Assembly (NCBI RefSeq): GCF_017916425.1
Contig: NZ_JAFMSX010000002.1
Location: forward strand, 428,413 to 492,412
DNA length: 64,000 bases
Direction: 5' to 3'
From: Nocardioides sp. SYSU D00065
Lineage (GTDB): Bacteria; Actinomycetota; Actinomycetes; Propionibacteriales; Nocardioidaceae
Shown: one piece after another, positions 57,446 to 64,000 of the stretch
Position numbering within the stretch: the stretch's first letter is position 1
Layout: each line of letters begins with the position of its first letter
Notes under the pieces: model-generated
Seen by the model: only the letters and a program-made list of their open reading frames with translations
Told to the model about the DNA's origin: nothing
Databases searched by the model: none
Made by a program: the position numbers and the translations under genes

Positions 57446-60400
57446 ATGGACGTGAGCAGCGGCGCGGTCGAGGTCGACGTGCTGGGGACGCTGCAGGTCA
57501 GGGTGGACGGCCGAGCGGTGGACCTGGGTCCCCGCCGCCACCGGGAGGTGCTGGCGACCCTGGTCGCCGACGTCGGGCGGCCGGTCTCGGTCGACGCGTT
57601 GCTGGCCCGGGTATGGGGGGAGTCCGCCGCGTCCACCAGCACCTTGCACGCCATCATCTCCCGCCTCCGCGGCCGCCTCGGTGACGGCGTCATCGCCACC
57701 GACGCCGCCGGCTACCGGCTCGCTCTCGAGCCGGGGGCGGTCGACGCCGTGCGGTTCGCCGACCTCGTCGCCCGGGCCCGGGCGACCGACGACGCGGCGA
57801 GCGCGCGCCAGCACCTCACGGCAGCGCTGGCGCTGTGGCGCGGCCCGGCGTACGACGACGTCCGCACGCTCGCCGCCGAGGCCGAGGCCGCACGTCTGGA
57901 CGCCACCCGCACGGCCGCCCAGGAGCTCGCCGCCGAGCTCGACCTCGAGCTGGGCCGGCACGCCGACGTGGTGGAGCAGCTGCCCGCCCTGGTCGAGCAG
58001 CACCCGCTGCGTGAGTCGCTGCGCGCCAGCCTGATGCTCGCGCTGTACCGCACCGGTCGTCAGGTGGAGGCGCTGGAGCTCTACGAACAGGCGCGCGACG
58101 CCCTGGCCGACGAGCTCGGACTCGACCCCGGGCCGTCGCTGCAGCGGCTGCACGAGCGGATCCTGCGCCAGGACCCCGATCTGCAGGCGCCGCTGCCGGC
58201 GCAGGTGCCCGCTCCGGCGGCGGCCGACGGGGCAGGTGCCCGCCCGAGCGCCTCCCCGGACCACGCCGCGATGGTCGGCAGGGCCGAGCAGCTTGCCGAG
58301 CTGCGCGCCGGGCTCCACGTCCCCGCGCCGGGCCCGGCGTCGGTCACGACCGTGACGGGCGAGGCGGGCATCGGCAAGACCCGCCTTCTCGAGGAGGCCG
58401 TGCGGACGGTGGGCGCCGAGGCGCTCGTCGTCTGGGGGCGGTGCTGGGACCACGACGGCGCGCCCGCGTACTGGCCCTGGGAGCAGGCGCTCACCGCGCT
58501 GGCAGACGCGCTGCCTCCCGAGGAGGTCGCAGCCGCCCTCGCGGGCCGCGCCGCGGCCGCGGCGCTGCTGCTGCCCGGGCACGCCGACTCGCGTCTCGTG
58601 GCGGACGGCCCCGAGGTCGCGCGCGCCCGCCTCTACGACGGCGTGGTGGCCTTCCTCACCGCCGCGAGCGCGCACCGCAGCGTCGTGGTCGTCCTGGAGG
58701 ACATGCACTGGGCCGACGAGGAGTCGGTCGAGCTGACCGAGCACGTCGCCGCGGCGACGCGCGCCGCGCGGCTGGCCCTGGTCGTGTCGGTGCGCGACCC
58801 CTCCGACGCGCTGGCCGCCGACGACGTGGTCGCCGTCCTGGCCCGGGCGCCGCGGCTGCGCCGGATCGCGCTGAGCGGGCTGGACGTGGCCGAGGTCGGC
58901 GAGCTCGTGGCCCAACGGATCGGCGCGCCGGTCGAGGAGAACGTCGCCGCCGCGCTCCGCGAGCGCACGGAGGGCAATCCCTTCTACCTCGACGAGCTGG
59001 CCCGGCTCTTCGACGAGGAGCGGCGCGCGTCCGGCCGGGCCGACGTACCGGTGCCCACCGGGGTCCGCGCCGTCATCGAGCGTCGGCTCCGCCGGCTGCC
59101 GGCCGACGACCGCGAGGTGCTGGACAGCGCGTCCGTCATCGGGCGCACGTTCGCGGTCGGGCTGCTGGCCGAGCTCCTGCGCCGGCCGCGCTTCGACGTG
59201 GCCGAGTCGTTGGACCGTGCGGTGCGCGCCGGTCTGCTGACCCCGGACCTCACCGGCGGCGAGCAGCGGTTCAGCCACGCCCTCGTCCAGGAGACCATCG
59301 CGGCGAGCCTGGGCCCCCAGCGGCGCGCGGCGCTGCACGCCCGGGTCGCGGCCGTGCTGGAGACGTACGGCGGCGAGGACGAGGCCCGCACCGCCGCGCT
59401 GGCACACCACTACGCCGAGGCCGGTGCGACGGGTGATCCCGTCCGCGCCGTGGCCTGGTTGCTGCGCGCCGCCCAGCACGCCGAGCAGCGCCTGGCCCTG
59501 CGTGACGCGGAGCGTACGACCCGGCTGGCCCTCGACACGGTCCCGATGGCACCACCGGAGGCGCGGCCCGCGCTGGAGCTGGACGTGCTCGTCCGGCTGG
59601 GCTCGCTGGTCACGCTGAGGCTGGGCTACAACGCCGCGGAGGTCAGCGAGCTGCGGCGCCGGGCGCTGGTGCTGGCGGAGGAGATCGGCGCCGCCGAGCA
59701 CCTGCTCTCCGCGCTGTGGGGGACCTGGGGCGTCGCGGTCGTGTCCGGTGACTACGCCACCGCGCTGACCGCCTGCGACCGGCTCGCGCGGGCCGCCGAT
59801 GCGACGGGCGACCCGCTGCTGGCGATCGCCGCGAGCACGGCGCTCGGGCAGACGCGGTGGTACGAGGGGCGGCTCGCCGAGGCGCGGGCGGCCCTCGAGG
59901 ACGCCGTACGGCGCGCGGACGCGCAGGGCGACGCCGTCCCGCTGGACCTGTTCCTGCAGCACCCGGGCGTCCAGGCACGCGGTGTGCTCGCGGTGGTCCT
60001 GGCCCTGAGCGGCGACGAGGCCGGCTCGGACCGGGTTGCGCTCGAGTCGCTGGCGCTCGCCGAGCAGCTGGCCCATCCCTACACGCGCACGTTCGCCGAG
60101 ATCCTCGAGGGCCTGCGGCTGCTGTGGCTCGAGCGACCCGTCGGCGCGGCGGACCGCGCGGCCCGCGGTCTCGACCTCGCCCGGGAGCACGGCTTCGAGC
60201 AGCTCGAGGGCTTCGCCCTGATCCCGGCCGGCGCCTCCGCCGCCCGGCTGGGCGACCCCGCGGCGGGCGAGGCGATGCTGCGCCGGGCCATCGACGCGTC
60301 GCTGCCCACGGGACAGATGTTCGCGCACCTGATGGTGGGGCTGCTCGCCGAGAGTCGGCTGCTCGCCGGTCACGCCGACGACGCCCTCGAGGTCGTGGAG

Positions 60401-60568
60401 CACGCCCTGACCCTGTCGGACCAGACCGGGGAGCGGTTCCACCTCGTCCACCTGCACCTGCTGCGATCACGCATCCAGGCGCAGCGCGGGCACGACACCG
60501 CGGCCGACCTCGCCGCGGCTCGGGCTGCGGCGCGCGAGCAGGGTGTCCCCCTCGACGTCCTCGGCTGA
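57446..60568 (+). CDS. SARP/AfsR-type regulator (OmpR-type HTH, BTAD, AAA ATPase, TPR)
   Basis: 1040 residues. N-terminal OmpR/PhoB-type winged helix (about 8-100: VDVLGTLQVRVDG...LGPRRHREVLATLVAD, STSTLHAIISRLRGRLG, AGYRLAL). BTAD domain (about 105-245, ending GLDPGPSLQRLHERIL). AAA/STAND ATPase with Walker A GEAGIGKTRLLEE (about 305) and Walker B VVVVLEDMHWADE (about 412), then helical TPR-like repeats to the end. Binds 11-bp direct repeats upstream of targets. Its own promoter and two nearby ones carry such repeats, so autoregulation is likely. Signal unknown. Confidence 0.92.
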   Translation: MDVSSGAVEVDVLGTLQVRVDGRAVDLGPRRHREVLATLVADVGRPVSVDALLARVWGESAASTSTLHAIISRLRGRLGDGVIATDAAGYRLALEPGAVDAVRFADLVARARATDDAASARQHLTAALALWRGPAYDDVRTLAAEAEAARLDATRTAAQELAAELDLELGRHADVVEQLPALVEQHPLRESLRASLMLALYRTGRQVEALELYEQARDALADELGLDPGPSLQRLHERILRQDPDLQAPLPAQVPAPAAADGAGARPSASPDHAAMVGRAEQLAELRAGLHVPAPGPASVTTVTGEAGIGKTRLLEEAVRTVGAEALVVWGRCWDHDGAPAYWPWEQALTALADALPPEEVAAALAGRAAAAALLLPGHADSRLVADGPEVARARLYDGVVAFLTAASAHRSVVVVLEDMHWADEESVELTEHVAAATRAARLALVVSVRDPSDALAADDVVAVLARAPRLRRIALSGLDVAEVGELVAQRIGAPVEENVAAALRERTEGNPFYLDELARLFDEERRASGRADVPVPTGVRAVIERRLRRLPADDREVLDSASVIGRTFAVGLLAELLRRPRFDVAESLDRAVRAGLLTPDLTGGEQRFSHALVQETIAASLGPQRRAALHARVAAVLETYGGEDEARTAALAHHYAEAGATGDPVRAVAWLLRAAQHAEQRLALRDAERTTRLALDTVPMAPPEARPALELDVLVRLGSLVTLRLGYNAAEVSELRRRALVLAEEIGAAEHLLSALWGTWGVAVVSGDYATALTACDRLARAADATGDPLLAIAASTALGQTRWYEGRLAEARAALEDAVRRADAQGDAVPLDLFLQHPGVQARGVLAVVLALSGDEAGSDRVALESLALAEQLAHPYTRTFAEILEGLRLLWLERPVGAADRAARGLDLAREHGFEQLEGFALIPAGASAARLGDPAAGEAMLRRAIDASLPTGQMFAHLMVGLLAESRLLAGHADDALEVVEHALTLSDQTGERFHLVHLHLLRSRIQAQRGHDTAADLAAARAAAREQGVPLDVLG

Positions 60569-60572
60569 CGAG

Positions 60573-60605
60573 TGCGCAAGCCTCGCGCAATCGAGGGGCA
60601 AGACG
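60573..60605 (+). promoter_or_regulatory. Predicted SARP operator of the small gene
   Basis: Three 11-bp repeats with cores GCAAG (60576), GCAAT (60587) and GCAAG (60598). AAGGCT (60613-60618) begins exactly 10 nt after the last core, and the ATG is 52 nt after the block. Confidence 0.75.
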
Positions 60606-60657
60606 CGGCCGGAAGGCTGGAGTCGGCCCGGCGACCGCCGGGCGCGAGAGGAGAACC

Positions 60658-61083
60658 ATGACCATCGCTGGCCCCGAGCCCGCCGCAGCGCCGCCCACCC
60701 TGGAGGAGCTGTTCACCCCGAAGACCGTCCCCGCTCCGCTGCTCCTGCTCGTCGTCGGCCCGCACGGCTCGGGCCCGGACGAGGTCGCGGCCGCCGGCCT
60801 CGAGCTGTTCCGGCGAGGGCACGTGCCGCTGACGGATGAGGCCATCGCCTCGACGACGCCCGAGGAGCAGACGACGGGGGAGGGGGCCGACGCCGACCCC
60901 GCTCAGCCCCAGGTCGTCCATCCGTACGCCCGTCGGCTGCTGGAGCGCTGCGACGGTGTCGTGCGCACCGGCGGACACTCCGCGGTCGCCGACGAGCTGG
61001 TCGCCGTCGCCCGCAGTCGCGGGACCCGCGTGTGGACGGCGGTCGAGAGCGTGCCGCACGTCGCCCCCGCTCCGCTGGTCTGA
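60658..61083 (+). CDS. Small protein of unknown function, possibly nucleoside 2-deoxyribosyltransferase-like
   Basis: 141 residues, no signal peptide. LLLLVVGPHGSG at residues 28-39 and the C-terminal part (PYARRLLERCDGVVRTGGHSAVADELVAVARSRGTRVW) recall the DUF4406/2-deoxyribosyltransferase-like fold, in which a small Rossmann-like domain recognises nucleotides. The resemblance is weak. AGAGGAG precedes the ATG. It is the nearest downstream gene of the SARP regulator and has its own triplet operator. Confidence 0.75.
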   Translation: MTIAGPEPAAAPPTLEELFTPKTVPAPLLLLVVGPHGSGPDEVAAAGLELFRRGHVPLTDEAIASTTPEEQTTGEGADADPAQPQVVHPYARRLLERCDGVVRTGGHSAVADELVAVARSRGTRVWTAVESVPHVAPAPLV

Positions 61084-61125
61084 CCGGCTCGGCGCTGCAG
61101 CCGCCACATCATCACCCCCGTCACG

Positions 61126-61161
61126 CACGAGGCCCCCTCCCGATCGGGAGGGGGCCTCGTG
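61126..61161. terminator. Perfect bidirectional terminator palindrome
   Basis: CACGAGGCCCCCTCCCGA (61126-61143) pairs perfectly with 61144-61161: 18-bp arms with no mismatch, between the small gene and the convergent secreted-protein gene. It serves both strands. Confidence 0.9.
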
Positions 61162-61181
61162 CCGTTGGAGTGGTCGGCGGA

Positions 61182-63137
61182 TCAGCTGGCGATCCCCAGA
61201 CCCTCGATCCGCACCTGCTTGCCGGCGCGGGCGACGACGACGCGGATCCTGCCGGTGTACGGCGCCGGGAGGGTGGCGACCGGGAGCACGCGGCGGGTGC
61301 CGGACCTCCGCGCGGACAGGCGCACCGTGCCGAGCAGCTTCGTGCCGGCGTACACCTTGACCGTGCCGTGGCGGCGTCCCGTGGTCGCGACCAGGGCGAC
61401 CGCACGTGCACCGCGCACCCGCGTGGACAGCACCGCACCGCGGCGGCGCGACGTGGCGTACGAGCCGGCGTACGCGGTGGCGGCACGCCTCTCCTTCCAC
61501 CCCTTGCCGTGCTTCAGTGCACGGCTGGCGATCGGGACGGTCCAGGATCGCGTGGCCGGGGTCGCGTCGCGGTTGCCCGCGGCGTCGATCGCGGCCACTG
61601 AGAAGCGGTGCGTGCCGGCAGCGAGTCCGGTGAGCTCCGTCGCCGTGCCCGAGCAGGCGAGCGGGGCGCCGTCGAGGGTGCACACGTACGCGGTCGCGCC
61701 CTCAGTGGCCGACCACCCGAGGGCGGTGCGATCGGAGGTCACGAACGTCGCCTCCGCGGGTCCGGTCGTGAGTGCGGTGTCCGGAGCGACGGTGTCCTGC
61801 GGCGCCGGCTGCGGAGCCGGTGCGCTGGGCGTCGTCGGGCCGGGACCGATGGGGCCCGGGTCGGTGGGGCTGCCGGGGTCCGGGTCGGTCGGATCCGGGT
61901 CGGTGGGGTCCGGGTCGGTGGGGTCCGGGTCGGTGGGATCCGGGTCCGTCGGCGCCTCGTCGACCGTCCAGGTGTGGGAGGCCGGAGTGGGGTCCACGTT
62001 GCCCGCCGCGTCCTTGGCGCGGATCTCGATCGTGTACGTCCCGTCGGCGAGGTCGCGCAGCTCCACCGGGCTGGTGCAGGTCGACCATGCGCCGACGGCT
62101 CCGTCTCTGGTGATGCGGCACTCCTGCGCGGTGGCGCCGGACAGGCTGGTCGCGAAGCGCGCCTGCTTCCCGAGCACGCGCCTCTCGACGAGCGTGGTCT
62201 CGGGAGCGACGGTGTCGACCACCCAGGCGTGGATGGCCGGGACCGGGTCCGCCGTCGTGCCGTGGGCCCACACCAGGACGGTGTGCCGGCCGTCGGCCAG
62301 CCCCGCGAAGCTGTGAGCCGCGCGTGGGCCGGAGCCGCAGTACGTGAGGTCCCCGTCGTCCAGGGAGCACTGGAACGTGCGGCCACCCCGCGTGCTGAAG
62401 GTGAAGGGGGCCGTCGTGCTGTTGGTGAGCGCCGGAGGGCCGTGCTCGATGACGGTGTCCACGAGCTCGATGCTGCGGGAGATGACCTCGCTCGGGTTCT
62501 GCGAGAGGTCGACCACCTGGACGTCGACCTGATGGGCGCCGTCGGTGGCGAAGGTGGGGAGGAACGGCGACTTGCAGCCCATCCAGTCGCCTCCGTCGAT
62601 CCGGCAGTAGGCGTTGACCCGTTCGTTGGCGCTGAACTCGATCCGCGCCGTACGGTCCGTACGCTCCGCCGGCTCTGCTGCCAGGAGGGTGAGCGTGGGC
62701 GGGGTGTCGTCGTAGAAGGTGATCGAGGGCGTCCGCTCGTCGCTGCTGAAGGCGCCGGAGCCCACGCCGCACTCGGTCACGCCCAGGTGGACGCGGGTCT
62801 TGTCGCAGCCGCGCCACCCGCTCGGGGAGATCTTCCAGCCGTACGACGGGTAGGGCCGCAGCCACAGCCAGGCCTCGAACGGCGCCTCGCTCCTCATCCG
62901 CGCGCAGGTCTTGGTCGCGGTGGGGTTGGCGGCGTTCTCGCTCGCGTTGCACTCGCCGAAGACGTTGTCCGCCACCGTTCCCTCCACGACGCGAACGAAG
63001 CCCGCGCCGGTGATCGAGATGGTCACGCCGACCTGGCCGGCGTGGGCGGGGGCGGTCACGACGCTGGTCACGCCGACCAGGGTCAGGGTGGCGGCCGCGA
63101 GCGTCATGGCCCGCAGCGCCAGGGTTCTCAGGTACAT
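61182..63137 (-). CDS. Secreted multidomain beta-sandwich repeat protein
   Basis: 651 residues. Sec signal peptide (about 1-33, ending APAHAG). Several ~90-residue beta-sandwich units follow with paired Cys and the pattern C-x-D-G ... C ... GLADGTHxFxVxAxDAAGN (ADGTYTIEIRAKDAAGNVDPTPASHTWTVD and AAGTHRFSVAAIDAAGN). A (DPTDP)n linker lies at about 394-426. The C-terminal ~130 residues form a basic, beta-rich possible binding module. Probably an extracellular adhesin- or carbohydrate-binding-type protein; no catalytic motif. GAGAGG precedes the ATG. A SARP-type operator lies upstream. Confidence 0.85.
   Translation of the reverse strand: MYLRTLALRAMTLAAATLTLVGVTSVVTAPAHAGQVGVTISITGAGFVRVVEGTVADNVFGECNASENAANPTATKTCARMRSEAPFEAWLWLRPYPSYGWKISPSGWRGCDKTRVHLGVTECGVGSGAFSSDERTPSITFYDDTPPTLTLLAAEPAERTDRTARIEFSANERVNAYCRIDGGDWMGCKSPFLPTFATDGAHQVDVQVVDLSQNPSEVISRSIELVDTVIEHGPPALTNSTTAPFTFSTRGGRTFQCSLDDGDLTYCGSGPRAAHSFAGLADGRHTVLVWAHGTTADPVPAIHAWVVDTVAPETTLVERRVLGKQARFATSLSGATAQECRITRDGAVGAWSTCTSPVELRDLADGTYTIEIRAKDAAGNVDPTPASHTWTVDEAPTDPDPTDPDPTDPDPTDPDPTDPDPGSPTDPGPIGPGPTTPSAPAPQPAPQDTVAPDTALTTGPAEATFVTSDRTALGWSATEGATAYVCTLDGAPLACSGTATELTGLAAGTHRFSVAAIDAAGNRDATPATRSWTVPIASRALKHGKGWKERRAATAYAGSYATSRRRGAVLSTRVRGARAVALVATTGRRHGTVKVYAGTKLLGTVRLSARRSGTRRVLPVATLPAPYTGRIRVVVARAGKQVRIEGLGIAS
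61881..61940. repeat. Four tandem 15-bp units coding the DPTDP linker
   Basis: Units CGGGTCGGTSGGRTC at 61881, 61896, 61911 and 61926; each codes five residues on the minus strand. Length can vary in frame. Confidence 0.9.
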
Positions 63138-63179
63138 CTGTCCCTCTCCTCGTGTGGCCCGGCTCGAGCCGGGAGCACG

Positions 63180-63222
63180 AGCCTGGAGGAGCGGCCTTGG
63201 CACCGCCTTGCGCTCGACTTGC
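63180..63222 (-). promoter_or_regulatory. Predicted SARP operator and -10 of the secreted-protein gene
   Basis: On the minus strand, cores GCAAG (63218-63222), GCAAG (63207-63211) and CCAAG (63196-63200) are exactly 11 bp apart. Then 10 nt, then CAGGCT (63180-63185) as the -10. The ATG lies 59 nt beyond the last core. Geometry is identical to the two sites near the SARP gene. Confidence 0.75.
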
Positions 63223-63235
63223 CCGGGACACGACA

Positions 63236-63268
63236 GCGCCGCCGACCCCGTGGGGAGGTCGGCGGCGC
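63236..63268 (-). terminator. Hairpin between the two secreted-protein genes
   Basis: GCGCCGCCGACC (63236-63247) pairs perfectly with GGTCGGCGGCGC (63257-63268), 12 bp, 9-nt loop. It follows the stop of the rightmost gene on the minus strand and would separate its transcript from the SARP-type promoter downstream. Confidence 0.75.
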
Positions 63269-63307
63269 GCGCCCCGGGGGATACGGGGCGGTCTGGTGGT
63301 CGGGGCG

Positions 63308-64000
63308 TCAGCGGATGACGACGACGACCGGCTTGGAGGTCGAGGGCGCGACCGTGGCCGAGCCCGGGTAGTGCACGACGAGCCGGTGCCGCCCGCGTGG
63401 CAGGCGCGGGAGCCGGACGGTGGCGCGCCCGCGCTTCAGCTGCGCGCGGACCAGCGTCTTGTCGCCCTTGAGGACGCGGACCGTGCCGGTGGGCACGGCG
63501 GTGCTTCTGACGCGCACCCGCAGGCTGCGCCCGGTCGCGGACGCCTTGGTGCGCGACGCCGCGCGGCCGGCCGTGCCGTTGTCCCCGTGACCGCCGTTGT
63601 CGTTGCCGCCGTTGTTGTTGCCGCCGTTGTTGTTGCCGCCGTTGTTGTTGCCGCCGTTGTTGTTGCCGTTGTTGCCGGTCGTGGGCGGAGCGGGCGGTGC
63701 CGGCGGGGGCTGGGTGCCGTTCGTCGCGAACAGGCCGACGTACGGCGTGACGTAGCGCTTGTTGCTGCCGTAGCCGCCGATCGTGTAGGCGACCTGGACG
63801 TGGTCGCCGGCCTCGGCCACCGGGCACGGCCCATAGCCCTCGCGGCGGTTCTGGCACTCCGGCTGCAGCGACGCAGGACCCTTGAGCTCCCGGGTGGCCC
63901 GGACGGGGAGGTGGATCTCCAGCACCTGGCCCTGGCGGATGTACCAGGGCTCCCCGCCGACGTGCTCCACGGTGGCTCCACCATTGGCGCCGTAGTTGTA
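63308..64000 (-). CDS. Secreted-type Asn/Gly-repeat protein, 5' end beyond window
   Basis: The last ~230 codons are present; the frame stays open to the right edge, so the start is missing. Visible are YIRQGQVLEIHLPVRA, a Cys pair (ECQNRREGYGPCP), a Gly/Asn-rich repeat, and a C-terminal Ig-like domain (RVRSTAVPTGTVRVLKGDK ... RLPRLPRGRHRLVVHYPGSATVAPS) like the Big_3/filamin-type units of surface proteins. Probably an extracellular companion of the adjacent secreted protein. Confidence 0.7.
   Translation of the reverse strand, partial: YNYGANGGATVEHVGGEPWYIRQGQVLEIHLPVRATRELKGPASLQPECQNRREGYGPCPVAEAGDHVQVAYTIGGYGSNKRYVTPYVGLFATNGTQPPPAPPAPPTTGNNGNNNGGNNNGGNNNGGNNNGGNDNGGHGDNGTAGRAASRTKASATGRSLRVRVRSTAVPTGTVRVLKGDKTLVRAQLKRGRATVRLPRLPRGRHRLVVHYPGSATVAPSTSKPVVVVIR
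63591..63665. repeat. Five tandem 15-bp units coding GGNNN
   Basis: CCGCCGTTGTTGTTG repeated at 63606, 63621, 63636 and 63651, with a one-base variant at 63591 and a partial unit after 63665. Codes a flexible Asn/Gly linker on the minus strand. In-frame copy-number change is possible. Confidence 0.95.

Noticed and set aside
57347..60457. 1036-codon open frame on the minus strand
   Set aside because: Antisense shadow of the SARP gene, which has complete domain motifs on the plus strand.

Overview
The window is very GC-rich and tightly packed. It uses many GTG starts and many 4-nt ATGA/GTGA start-stop overlaps. Gene content points to an actinobacterium, most likely Nocardioidaceae (Nocardioides-like): the actinobacterial S10-spc-alpha ribosomal cluster, a DUF222/HNH (13E12-type) protein, a large SARP-type regulator, a TIGR03086/mycothiol-maleylpyruvate-isomerase-fold protein, short-LID adenylate kinase and class E-like sortase. 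The genus is inferred from style and content, not from a search.

Left end (1-6.5 kb): a polyamine module. A PotA-type ATPase (cut by the window edge), a Tat/lipobox PotD-like binding protein and an aldehyde dehydrogenase lie on the minus strand. They are divergent from an Lrp/AsnC regulator that overlaps a class-III aminotransferase. This fits uptake of putrescine/spermidine and transamination plus oxidation towards GABA. trmB and a small membrane protein follow.

6.9-19.8 kb: rpsJ-rplCDWB-rpsS-rplV-rpsC-rplP-rpmC-rpsQ, rplNXE-rpsN-rpsH-rplFR-rpsE-rpmD-rplO, then secY-adk-map. Several intergenic gaps hold strong RNA hairpins. The infA-rpmJ-rpsM-rpsK-rpsD-rpoA-rplQ part resumes only at 35-38.9 kb.

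19.8-34.8 kb, lying between map and infA: a terC-type metal exporter behind a very good match to the yybP-ykoY manganese riboswitch, then a cell-surface module. The surface module has a membrane Ser/Thr kinase with an FHA/zinc-ribbon protein on the minus strand. On the plus strand it has a 2090-residue propeller/Ig-like/FN3 surface protein, a MoxR ATPase, a DUF58 protein and a membrane transglutaminase-fold protein that has lost its catalytic triad.

38.9-53.4 kb: accessory genes. After the rplQ terminator comes an array of six 50-bp palindromic units. Then follow a ketopantoate-reductase-like gene, an ArsR-led operon with two clear operators, truA (usually next to rplQ), an RsmC-like methyltransferase, an APH-fold kinase, a sortase, a cytochrome P450, an aldo-keto reductase, a CoA-disulfide-reductase-like flavoenzyme, acetyltransferases, an atypical Nramp transporter behind an 18-bp palindrome, and an HNH protein.

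53.5-64 kb: an ABC-F protein with a double-GNAT protein, an alpha/beta hydrolase, a SARP-AAA-TPR regulator, a small unrecognised protein, and two secreted repeat proteins (the last cut by the right edge). The most interesting signal is here. Three promoters (the SARP gene, the small gene and the secreted protein) each carry three GCAA(G) boxes at exactly 11-bp spacing, ending 10 nt before a -10-like hexamer. This is the architecture expected of a SARP binding site, so these genes look like one autoregulated regulon. No tRNA, rRNA, CRISPR array or insertion sequence was seen.
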